64,000 bases of DNA, taken from assembly GCA_965261795.1 (NCBI GenBank), contig OZ253476.1, positions 1,054,001 to 1,118,000 on the forward strand, read 5' to 3'. The notes under the pieces are model-generated. The model did not search any database. It saw only the letters and a list, made by a program, of their open reading frames with translations, and was not told the DNA's origin. The position numbers were made by a program, and so were the translations under genes. The stretch's first letter is position 1; each line of letters opens with the position of its first letter. Positions 1 to 7,317 of this stretch are shown in pieces. Origin of the DNA: CBDCFV01 sp965261795. GTDB lineage: Bacteria > Chloroflexota > Dehalococcoidia > Lucifugimonadales > UBA3495.

Positions 1-836
1 AATGACGCAGTTCTGATCGCCTGAGCCGCGGTGAAATCGACGTTGGTGGTATCGGCCCTGCGGGTGGAAGCAGCCCGTTGGGCCGTGGCCTGTTGGGCTG
101 TGGCCTGTTGCGGAGCCGGCTGCTCCCGTCCCGTCGGCGGAGGGTCGCCATCGGGGAGAAGGCCATAGTCCTGCGGGCGGTTGCGGATCAGCCTGGAGAC
201 GGGCAGCGCAACCGCGAGAGTAAAGATCCCCAACAAGGTAGCGGTCATCGACCAACCCAACCGGTCGTGGTCCGGACTGACGGCCCAGGCTATGGCCGGC
301 ACCAACAACAAAGCCCCGGCCCTGCTGCCCATGTTAGCCCACGCCACGGCGACCGATCTCCGTCGAGCGAACCAGTGGTTCAACATAGTCATCATGGGCA
401 TCCAACTGCCCAACCCCTGTCCCAACGACATCACGATGTAGGCGAAGTAAAACATCCACAGATTTTGGGTCATCCCGAAAAACACGAATCCCACGCCCGT
501 GATGGTCAGGCCGATCAGCACCATCGTTCGGGTCCCAACCCGGTCCGCCAAGTAACCCTCAGCCGGCCCCATGATCCCGCCTTCCACCCTGGTCAGGGTC
601 AGCGCCAAGCCCAACTCGGTGCGGGTCCAGCCGAACTGCCGTTCCAGCACCACCGCCCATACGGCCATGGCGTGGAATATCGGGACGGTTGCGATAACCA
701 TCACGAAGCCGCTGATGGCCACCAAGTACCAGCCGTAGAAGATCCCCCCGCGGGTCTTCTTGGCGATCTCCGGGACGACCGCCACTAACATAAGCAGGAA
801 CCCGAATGACAGGAATATGAGGCCGGTGACGGTCAT
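1..836 (-). CDS. MFS permease (partial, 3' end outside window)
   Basis: Inner-membrane major facilitator superfamily permease. 278 codons are visible from the ATG at 836 before the left edge cuts the gene. It opens with a hydrophobic segment, then GGIFYGWYLVAISG, and carries the MFS loop signature as GGIMGPAEGYLADRVGTR near residue 80. About six membrane segments are followed by a hydrophilic central loop with a low-complexity QQATAQQATAQRAA stretch. The layout resembles the MFS gene at 27498-28847, which also has an extra hydrophobic segment ahead of a GWW motif, so both probably belong to one subfamily. The substrate cannot be told from the sequence. Confidence 0.85.
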   Translation of the reverse strand, partial: MTVTGLIFLSFGFLLMLVAVVPEIAKKTRGGIFYGWYLVAISGFVMVIATVPIFHAMAVWAVVLERQFGWTRTELGLALTLTRVEGGIMGPAEGYLADRVGTRTMVLIGLTITGVGFVFFGMTQNLWMFYFAYIVMSLGQGLGSWMPMMTMLNHWFARRRSVAVAWANMGSRAGALLLVPAIAWAVSPDHDRLGWSMTATLLGIFTLAVALPVSRLIRNRPQDYGLLPDGDPPPTGREQPAPQQATAQQATAQRAASTRRADTTNVDFTAAQAIRTAS

Positions 837-992
837 GCCGCTAGTCCCTCTACTCCCGGTTTCGCCAAACCAATGGCTGCTAGTCCAGTGTTGCTGTTAT
901 TCAAACGCTTCATCGCTGACTATGATAACAAAGAGCACACAACATCACGTACATTAAGGTGTAACAAAAGTGTTTCGCTTTCACCATGACAG

Positions 993-1838
993 TCAGGGTC
1001 TGTTTGGCCGCTCCAAGTCTATCCACCAACGGTAAACCGTGTTTCTTGGCAGCCCGAAACCGGCGGAAACCTGGGAAACGGCGTCTTTGGGAGCCGCGCC
1101 CAAGGTCCGCAATTCAACCAGCCGGTCCCGGGCGGCGGCCAATAGCGGAGCGGCGGGGTCGATGTGATCGGAGGGTTCCAAGTTGCCTTGAACGACCAGA
1201 ACGAACTCCCCTCTGGGCGACGGAAAGTAAGCGATTGCTTCGTTGACCGTGCCGCGGAACACTTCTTCATGCAGCTTGGTAAGTTCCCGGCAGACCGAAA
1301 TCCGCCGGTCGCCCAATACCTCGGCCATATCCGCCAGCGTGGCCAAGACCCGGTGGGGCGCTTCGAATATGACCAGTGTGTGAGGTGAGTAGACTTGGTC
1401 ATGCAGCCGGGCCAACCTTTCCCGGCGTTTCCGCGGCAGGAACCCCAAAAACAGGAAGTCGTTGCCTGGAAGACCGGACACAGCAATGGCGGTGGTCACG
1501 GCCGACGCTCCGGGCACCGATTCCACGGCGGCGCCTTCTTCCGCGGCCCTGGCAACCAGTTCCGTTCCCGGGTCGCTTATGCCGGGCATACCCGCATCGG
1601 TCACCAGCGCCACGTTGCCGGAGGCCAAGGTCTCCAATAACTTTGGCAGCCGTTCCCGCCGGTTGTTCTCGTTGTAGCTGATCATGGGCGTCTTGATTCC
1701 CAAGTGGCTCAGCAGCCGGCGCGTCACCCGGGTGTCTTCGGCGGCGATCAAGTCCACCTGTCCCAGGATTCTTGCGGCCCTGGGGGTAAGGTCTTCCAGA
1801 TTGCCGATAGGTGTGCCGACCACAAATAACGTTCCCAT
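993..1838 (-). CDS. rsmI: 16S rRNA (cytidine(1402)-2'-O)-methyltransferase RsmI
   Basis: SAM-dependent methylase that modifies the 2'-OH of C1402 in the 16S rRNA decoding centre; cytoplasmic. At 281 aa it has the usual family length. The N-terminus has the hallmark VVGTPIGNLEDLTPRA. The tetrapyrrole-methylase fold is shown by the PGASAVTTAIAVSGLPGNDF segment in the middle and GFLPRK after it. The ATG at 1838 lies a few bases downstream of a TATACT box (1846-1851 on the opposite strand), so the transcript may be almost leaderless; no clear -35 was seen. The gene is divergent from the OsmC gene at 1968. Confidence 0.93.
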   Translation of the reverse strand: MGTLFVVGTPIGNLEDLTPRAARILGQVDLIAAEDTRVTRRLLSHLGIKTPMISYNENNRRERLPKLLETLASGNVALVTDAGMPGISDPGTELVARAAEEGAAVESVPGASAVTTAIAVSGLPGNDFLFLGFLPRKRRERLARLHDQVYSPHTLVIFEAPHRVLATLADMAEVLGDRRISVCRELTKLHEEVFRGTVNEAIAYFPSPRGEFVLVVQGNLEPSDHIDPAAPLLAAARDRLVELRTLGAAPKDAVSQVSAGFGLPRNTVYRWWIDLERPNRP

Positions 1839-1911
1839 TTGAGCATAGTATAGCTTGAAACGGAGACGGCGTCGGACTGGGCCATGGGTGACGCCGGCGA
1901 GTCAAGGGTCG

Positions 1912-1920
1912 TGCTATACT
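1912..1920 (+). promoter_or_regulatory. Extended -10 promoter element upstream of the OsmC gene
   Basis: The sequence TGCTATACT is a TGn-extended -10 box 48 bases before the ATG at 1968. No convincing -35 hexamer lies 17 bases upstream, which is usual for extended -10 promoters. A purine-rich GAGGA at 1956-1960 gives a ribosome binding site at good spacing for the ATG. Confidence 0.5.
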
Positions 1921-1967
1921 CCCGAAAAATACCGCCGCCCATTACGGGCAGTGTCGAGGAAAACGCC

Positions 1968-2492
1968 ATGACAACACCGGCCTCATCATCAAACAATAGC
2001 TCCACCGACCGGCTTTCCCGGTCCGTAACCATCGAAGCGGACGCCCGCATGTTGGACCGTATGAAAAAAGAGTCCAATGTGCGGGGATTCACCATCCGGT
2101 GCGACGAACGAGAGCCCAACGGCAATAACTCGGCCCCTTCTCCGCTGGCGTACTTCGCTTCGTCGATTCTCTTTTGAGAGATGACTCAACTGGAGCGGTA
2201 CGCCCAGATGATGAAAGTATCGGTATCAAAGGTGCAGGCGCACATCGCGTTAAGCGTCGGCGTCGAAGGGTCTGTGTTGGCGCAAACGATACAAGCCCGG
2301 GCCGACAAAATTGAGATCAGTTACGAGATCGAGGCCGACGAATCCCCCGCCCGCATTGCCGGACTGGTCCGCAATGCCCGCAACGGCTGTTACGTTCGCC
2401 AGACCATAGGCCGGCCCGAACTCTTCCACGACACAATAACCTTGAACGGGCAGCCCTTGGACTTGGCGGCATATCCGCCTCCCACCAATTGA
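1968..2492 (+). CDS. OsmC-family peroxidase, probable selenoprotein (in-frame TGA = Sec70)
   Basis: OsmC/Ohr-type thiol peroxidases reduce hydroperoxides through a peroxidatic Cys and a second Cys. Reading from the ATG at 1968, the frame is open except for one TGA at 2175-2177, and ends at 2492 (174 residues counting the TGA). The TGA stands exactly where OsmC proteins carry the catalytic Cys, after SPLAYFASSILF and before EMTQLERYAQ. The resolving Cys is kept at residue 141 (NARNGCYVRQTIGRP). Both halves match the OsmC fold, and codon use does not change across the TGA. A hairpin just downstream fits a bacterial SECIS. What is seen: an in-frame TGA at the catalytic position with a SECIS-like hairpin. 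What is inferred: selenocysteine insertion. Without it the gene would be split into 69-aa and 103-aa pieces with the active residue missing. An error or a recent nonsense mutation is the alternative. Confidence 0.82.
2178..2207 (+). promoter_or_regulatory. Candidate bacterial SECIS element
   Basis: Directly after the in-frame TGA (2175-2177) the coding sequence can fold into CTGG-A-GCG / GTA / CGC-CCAG (2190-2207): a 4-bp stem, one bulged A, a 3-bp stem and a 3-base loop. The first loop base is G at 2198, 21 bases past the TGA. Bacterial SECIS hairpins need a G in the first loop positions at roughly this distance, so position and shape both fit. Folding was done by eye. Confidence 0.6.
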
Positions 2493-2586
2493 TGGTTCGA
2501 CAATCCCGCCACCGGCGGTCTGCAAGGAATTTTGCAATCGGCCCGTGGTAAAGGTAAACAGCGGGCTCTGTCTCGTTGGCGCCGGT

Positions 2587-3459
2587 CTACTTGGGGTCGC
2601 TTTGCTTGGTGGTAACCATGCAAAGCGCGGGAGACCCCAACTCGAATGGGTCCCATTCCCAGTGATGGGACCGCTCGATGTCGCCAAATGCCGAGCTGTA
2701 GGCTTCATGGCCTCCAAAGCCGGCCTGTTCCAGCAAAGCAGCCAACTCCCGGTAGGTGTACAACCTTACGGAAAGCTTTTTTCTTTCGACTTTGCCGTCC
2801 TCGATAAAAGTCCATTGCGATTCGGCGCGGCCTGTGGCGTGGTCATACGACCGGTCTTCCAAGGCGATCAGGCCCTCCGGTGTCTGCCACCAGTCCTTGT
2901 CACGGGCCTCCATTTCGGCAACGTAGGTCTCGATGACCGGCGTGTCGAGCAGGAACCGGCCTCCCGGCTTTAATGCCCGGGAGACCGCCCTCAGGAACTC
3001 AGCGTTGCCGTCGTCGTCGAAATATCCGAAGCTGTTCCATACGCAAAGCGCCGCATCGAACTCCGCTTCCCATGGCAGGCGCCGCATGTCTCCGTGCTCC
3101 CAAGCAACCCGCAGACCCCCGTTGACGCCTGTCCGAGGCGCTCCGGGGTCCCATTGCAAGCGATCGGCTGCCGCCTTCTCCGCCATTCCGAGCAGTTCGC
3201 GGCTGAAATCCACGCCGGTAACGTTGTAGCCCATAGCAGCTAACTGCACCGACCAGCGCCCGGCTCCGCAGGGAACATCCAGGACTTTGGCCCCGTGGGT
3301 CAACTCCAGGACATGTTCGACGAAGTTTGATTCGAGCATGACATCCGGCGGCGCGCAGAAGTCCCGCACAAAGTCCAGCGCCGTCCCGGTGAAGAAGTCC
3401 TGCCACCAATCGGGATTGCCGGTGAAGAAACTTTGCATCCATTCGGGTGTAGAGGTCAA
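2587..3459 (-). CDS. Class I SAM-dependent methyltransferase
   Basis: Cytoplasmic methyltransferase of unknown substrate, 290 aa. SAM-binding motif I reads VLDVPCGAGRWSVQLA (about residue 58), followed by the acidic strand end GVDFS, and a later LKPGGRFLLDTP that matches the post-III region of class I enzymes. The N-terminus is rich in Trp/Phe and may form a small substrate lid. It stands alone, 94 bases from the convergent OsmC gene. The family is certain; substrate and pathway are not indicated. Confidence 0.85.
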   Translation of the reverse strand: MTSTPEWMQSFFTGNPDWWQDFFTGTALDFVRDFCAPPDVMLESNFVEHVLELTHGAKVLDVPCGAGRWSVQLAAMGYNVTGVDFSRELLGMAEKAAADRLQWDPGAPRTGVNGGLRVAWEHGDMRRLPWEAEFDAALCVWNSFGYFDDDGNAEFLRAVSRALKPGGRFLLDTPVIETYVAEMEARDKDWWQTPEGLIALEDRSYDHATGRAESQWTFIEDGKVERKKLSVRLYTYRELAALLEQAGFGGHEAYSSAFGDIERSHHWEWDPFELGSPALCMVTTKQSDPK

Positions 3460-3812
3460 AGCGGCCGCCTTGGAACGTGGTGGGAAGTATAAAATTCAGG
3501 ACGAGGAAACCGTAACCCAAAGTGGAATTGGTCTGGGAATCCAGTATTCCATCGGGTTTTACGATACGCCAAACACGGACGGCTATCAAGGAAAGGAGAG
3601 GAACGATTGCAAAGTTGAGGTGCATTCAACGCATGAACATATACTGGATTTGCAATCGTCCCACTGTGTACTCCGTTGCTGTTTCGCACACCGGTTAACT
3701 GCGTGCTATCATGGCGACTCCGGCGTTGCCGCTGGATGTATGCCGCCGCTATTACGACCCGTTGCCACACTAACTCTCCAGTCCCGCTGGATTCCCAGCA
3801 TCAGGAGCAATT
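3460..3812. other. Intergenic region without a recognised gene
   Basis: About 350 bases between two divergent genes. It should hold the promoters of both the methyltransferase (leftward) and the ThDP enzyme (rightward). A TGCTATCAT box is present at about 3704-3712 on the plus strand, without a matching -35. No open frame here has convincing coding character, and no RNA gene was seen. Confidence 0.4.
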
Positions 3813-5483
3813 ATGACCAGCCTTACCGGAGCGCACCTGTTCATCCGTTGCCTTAAGCAGGAAGGCATTCAGAAAATATTCACCATCGTGGGGGATACGA
3901 TCCTTCCCTTGGTCGACGCGGCTGCCGACGAGGGGATCGAGTTCATAGATACCCGCCACGAGGGTGCGGCCATGCACATGGCCGACGGCTACGCAAGGAT
4001 TACCGGCCAGCCGGCGGTGGGGATGTTTACCGGCGGCCCCGGCTTTTCCAACGCCATTTCCGGCCTGCCGGCGATTTACACCTCTGAAAGCCCGGTCATT
4101 TTCGTTGCGGGGTGCGGCGAACTGCCGGAAAAGGGAATGGTGACTTTCCAGGAAATCGACCAGACCGCGATGGCGGCCCCGGTCACCAAGGGCTCGTGGC
4201 TAATCCACGACCGCCGCCGGATACCCGAATTCGTGGCGACGGCGTTCCGGACGGCGATGTCGGGCCGACCGGGCCCAGTGCATTTGACCCTGCCAATAGA
4301 CTTGCAGGAGCAGGAGATTTCGGAGGATGAACTGCCCAAGTACCTGCCGCAAGAATACCGCAGCATGGGCCGCTCCCCGGCTGACCTGTCCTTGGTAGAA
4401 GAAGCCTCGGCGCTGCTGCGGCAAGCGCGCCGCCCTGTCATAATTGCGGGCAACCCGGCCCGCTACTCGGTCACCGCCGAGCAGTTGGAGGCGTTGGCCG
4501 AGATCACCGGCATTCCGGTGTTCACCGTGGAGCAGGCCAGGGGACTGTTGGACGACGAGCATCCCCTGTGCTTTGGATACGCGGACGGCGGGTTAAATGC
4601 TGCAGCACGGCGTTTCCGCGAGGCCGACGTGGTGTTGTTATTGGGAAAGCGGCTGGACCATCGCTATCGCTACGGCGGCGTCTTTGGAGCTGACGCAAAG
4701 ATCATCCAAGCGGACCCTTCTCCCGCTGAGATCGGGCGCAATAGAGGAGTTTCCATCGGGCTGCTGGGCGACTTGGGGGCCATAGTAGACCAATTGACCA
4801 GTGCGGCGGCCAAGGGAAGCAAGACAGATATATCCGCGTGGGTGGACCAACTGCGCCAGGACCGCAAGACTTGGATAGAGGAACTGGAGAGCAAGGCCAC
4901 GGGCGAGAGTCCAATGCACCCCGTGGACGTATTTACGAAAATCCAGCATCTTATCGACCGGGACAGCTTTATAGTAATGGACGGCGGCGATTACGTGCAG
5001 TGGGGCCGCTCTTATCTGAAAGCCCGTATGCCGGGCCGGTTTGTCCGCTTGGGGCCGTTGAGCCACTTGGGCGGCGGCATACCCTACGGAATGGCCGCCA
5101 AATTGGCCTACCCGAACAGCAAGGTGTTTGTATTCACCGGCGACGGGGCTTTCGGGTTCTATCCCATGGAGTACGACACCTGTATCCGGCATAACCTGCC
5201 CATCACCACGGTCATGGGGAACGACGCGACCTGGGGCATCGACAAGACCTTCCAACTAGCCTACTTCAATCGTGCCGTGGGCACCGACCTGCGATTCATA
5301 CGGTACGACAAGATGGTGGAGGCCATTGGAGGATACGCCGAATACGTGGAGAGTCCCGATGAAGTGGCGCCGGCGGTGGAACGGGCCGTTAACTCGGGCC
5401 GCCCATCCTTGGTGAACGTGGTGGTGCGCTCCGGCGCAAGTCCCTTCGCGGAGGCGGTTATTGCGCGGCGTCAGAGGAGCTAG
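3813..5483 (+). CDS. Thiamine diphosphate-dependent enzyme (acetolactate synthase/benzoylformate decarboxylase-like)
   Basis: Three-domain ThDP enzyme of 556 aa. The N-terminal pyrimidine-binding domain carries the catalytic Glu50 in DTRHEGAAMHMADGYAR. The middle domain is a degenerate nucleotide-binding fold. The C-terminal PP domain has GDGAFGF from residue 443, followed by VMGNDATWG, which is the GDG...N magnesium/diphosphate motif. Such enzymes decarboxylate 2-keto acids and may ligate the product; the substrate (pyruvate, benzoylformate, oxalyl-CoA or another) cannot be read off. It lacks a neighbouring ilvN regulatory subunit or leucine/valine genes, so a catabolic or lyase role is more likely than branched-chain amino-acid synthesis. 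It precedes the dehalogenase-like genes, but 260 bases and a promoter separate them. Confidence 0.85.
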   Translation: MTSLTGAHLFIRCLKQEGIQKIFTIVGDTILPLVDAAADEGIEFIDTRHEGAAMHMADGYARITGQPAVGMFTGGPGFSNAISGLPAIYTSESPVIFVAGCGELPEKGMVTFQEIDQTAMAAPVTKGSWLIHDRRRIPEFVATAFRTAMSGRPGPVHLTLPIDLQEQEISEDELPKYLPQEYRSMGRSPADLSLVEEASALLRQARRPVIIAGNPARYSVTAEQLEALAEITGIPVFTVEQARGLLDDEHPLCFGYADGGLNAAARRFREADVVLLLGKRLDHRYRYGGVFGADAKIIQADPSPAEIGRNRGVSIGLLGDLGAIVDQLTSAAAKGSKTDISAWVDQLRQDRKTWIEELESKATGESPMHPVDVFTKIQHLIDRDSFIVMDGGDYVQWGRSYLKARMPGRFVRLGPLSHLGGGIPYGMAAKLAYPNSKVFVFTGDGAFGFYPMEYDTCIRHNLPITTVMGNDATWGIDKTFQLAYFNRAVGTDLRFIRYDKMVEAIGGYAEYVESPDEVAPAVERAVNSGRPSLVNVVVRSGASPFAEAVIARRQRS

Positions 5484-5660
5484 ACTCTTAAATGGCACGC
5501 TTGGTCTCCTCGCCCGGCGAGGCTGTCATCCAGTGTTCGGGCCAGTGGACCATGTCCCTCAATATAATAGAAGAATCCGTAGCCATGCAACGTAATTCGT
5601 CAACATATACCCTTGGGAAGGACATATTACAGCGAACATCAAAAGCTACGTATCGTTCTA

Positions 5661-5689
5661 TTGACAAATAATGGGGCGGCGTTTATCGT
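5661..5689 (+). promoter_or_regulatory. Sigma-70-type promoter of the first dehalogenase-like gene
   Basis: TTGACA (5661-5666) and TATCGT (5684-5689) are separated by exactly 17 bases. The transcript would start near 5697, giving a leader of about 45 bases ahead of the ATG at 5743, which has a GGAGG site at 5732-5736. The -35 box and next bases (TTGACAAATAA) recur in the promoter of the second copy at 7232. Confidence 0.65.
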
Positions 5690-5742
5690 AGTCCTGAGAC
5701 TGGGTACTCCAGCCGCAAGCACGCTATCGGGAGGAGTTAGAT

Positions 5743-7029
5743 ATGCTCAAGATTGGCCACGAAATCGTAAGGCCGGGTTACAAATACGGCGATGCGCCGA
5801 TGACCATTCCTGTGCCCGAGGAGTTGGAAACCGTCCCCGGGATTCCCATTAACGAGCGGGAAGTTGACTGGTATGCCAGGGAGTATCCCCTGGAGTCCAT
5901 TAACTACACCGAGCGCGCATCCCGCGACTGGGCGAACAACCTTCGCGACGAACACGCCGAAATGCGTGAGATCCGCAAGGAGCACGACAAGCTCAACCGC
6001 GGCCTGATCATCGCCGGACGGATGACCGCAGAAATGGAGCCGACGGCCGAACCCACCGGCGAGGACGTCACGGAGTTGATCAAGAACAAGGCCCGCCAGT
6101 TGGGTTACTTGGAAGTGGGTATCGCTTCTTACGACTACCGCTACGAGTACCAGAGCAAGAAGGGCTTCACCAGCCTTCCTCATGCCATCTGCTTGGCCTA
6201 CGAGCAGGACTATGAGCCCACCCAGACGATCCCCAGCATCGACGCTGAGATCGTGCACTCCAGCACTTACCGGACGCAGGCCGCAGCCGGGTTGGAGTTG
6301 GGCAACTTCATCCGCTCGTTGGGATACAAGGCCCACGTAATCCACTCTTCCGACGCCACCGGGCCGGTCATCCCCATGTTCGTGGAAGCCGGATTGGGCC
6401 AGTTGGGCGCCTGCGGTTACCTGTTGACCCCGCACGCCGGCAACCGCAACCGGTTGATGATGGTCACCACCGATGCCAACATCACCCATGACAAGCCCGT
6501 TGACTATGGCATCCATGCTTTCTGCCAGGTATGCCAGGTATGCGTGAACCGTTGCCCGGGCCGCGCCCTGATGCGCGACAAGATCTGGTGGCGCGGGTTG
6601 GAAAAGAACAAGTTGTACTTCAAGCGTTGCCGCCCCGTAATGGCCCGCTACCTGGGCTGCGGCATCTGCATGAAGGTGTGCCCCATCCAGAAGTACGGCA
6701 TGAAGAACGTGATGGAGCACTACGCCGAGACCGGACAGGTGCTGGGCAAGGGCTCCCACGACCTGGAAGGCTATACCATCGAGGGCAAGGGCTACTTCGG
6801 CCCCGGTGAACTGCCGGTATTCGACCGCGGCTTCTTCGACATGCCCCAGGGCAGCATCGAGGACCATGCGTTTGAGACCTTCAAGAAGCAGGCCGTAGCC
6901 GCCGGCGGTGCGATCACCGATGAGATGATCGACGGACTGAAATCCGAGGTCAACCGCGCCATGGGCCAGTCCTACGACGCCGTCGGCATGATCGACGACG
7001 ATCTGGACATCGACGCAGACTACATCTAA
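5743..7029 (+). CDS. Reductive dehalogenase-like corrinoid/iron-sulfur protein, copy 1
   Basis: 428-aa protein related to the catalytic subunit of reductive dehalogenases, which use a corrinoid and two Fe-S clusters. Cluster motifs are C261-x2-C264-x2-C267-x3-CP and C296-x9-C306-x2-C309-x3-CP. Between residues 210 and 250 it has the family core EAGLGQLGACGYLLTP, then a MVTTDANITHDKP segment. There is no twin-arginine signal, no membrane segment and no nearby rdhB anchor gene, so the protein should be cytoplasmic and unlike the respiratory enzymes. The N-terminal 110 residues (VPEELETVPGIP, ERASRDWANNLRDEHAEMRE) look specific to this subfamily. It is transcribed from its own promoter and ends at a strong terminator. 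Dehalogenation is not proven; other corrinoid-dependent reductions such as epoxyqueuosine-type chemistry remain possible. Confidence 0.82.
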   Translation: MLKIGHEIVRPGYKYGDAPMTIPVPEELETVPGIPINEREVDWYAREYPLESINYTERASRDWANNLRDEHAEMREIRKEHDKLNRGLIIAGRMTAEMEPTAEPTGEDVTELIKNKARQLGYLEVGIASYDYRYEYQSKKGFTSLPHAICLAYEQDYEPTQTIPSIDAEIVHSSTYRTQAAAGLELGNFIRSLGYKAHVIHSSDATGPVIPMFVEAGLGQLGACGYLLTPHAGNRNRLMMVTTDANITHDKPVDYGIHAFCQVCQVCVNRCPGRALMRDKIWWRGLEKNKLYFKRCRPVMARYLGCGICMKVCPIQKYGMKNVMEHYAETGQVLGKGSHDLEGYTIEGKGYFGPGELPVFDRGFFDMPQGSIEDHAFETFKKQAVAAGGAITDEMIDGLKSEVNRAMGQSYDAVGMIDDDLDIDADYI

Positions 7030-7088
7030 AGTCGATTGTCAGGAATGCGCCGGGCACAGGGTCCGGCGTTGGCCTAGACACTCGTGCA

Positions 7089-7122
7089 CCCGGACCCGTT
7101 GCAAACGGGTCCGGGCTTTTTT
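7089..7122 (+). terminator. Rho-independent terminator after dehalogenase-like copy 1
   Basis: An 11-bp perfect stem CCCGGACCCGT / ACGGGTCCGGG (7089-7099 with 7105-7115) with a 5-base loop is followed by CTTTTTT. It lies 60 bases after the stop codon and insulates copy 1 from copy 2. Confidence 0.9.
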
Positions 7123-7163
7123 GTGGTCTCGTGCCCGGAATCACCCCACAATACCTGGCTCGG

Positions 7164-7208
7164 AGATTAATATTTTGTTTGTCAGGGATTAGTATTCGTT
7201 TAATTGAT
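7164..7208. repeat. Direct repeats in the AT-rich upstream region of copy 2
   Basis: GATTAATATTTTGTTT (from 7164) and GATTAGTATTCGTTTA (from 7187) are imperfect direct repeats spaced 23 bases apart, about two helical turns, just upstream of the -35 box at 7232. The stretch is much more AT-rich than its surroundings. Spacing and position suggest binding sites for an activator; no regulator gene is adjacent. Confidence 0.4.
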
Positions 7209-7231
7209 ATATATTTCCCATGAACATAGGG

Positions 7232-7260
7232 TTGACAAATAAGTAGGAAATCGGTATTGT
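7232..7260 (+). promoter_or_regulatory. Sigma-70-type promoter of the second dehalogenase-like gene
   Basis: TTGACA (7232-7237) and TATTGT (7255-7260) are separated by 17 bases. The start point would lie near 7267, about 50 bases before the ATG at 7318, which follows a GGGAGGAG ribosome binding site. The first 11 bases are the same as in the promoter of copy 1. Confidence 0.7.
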
Positions 7261-7317
7261 ACAGGCATTCTTGCGTATCAGCCTACTGAATAGACGTACA
7301 ATTAGGGAGGAGAATTC

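Noticed and set aside
5737..6867. Long open frame (376 codons) on the minus strand across the first dehalogenase-like gene
   Set aside because: It is the mirror of a strongly biased, G+C-rich coding gene; the plus-strand frame has the Cys motifs, promoter, ribosome binding site and terminator, and a similar but broken mirror frame lies across copy 2.
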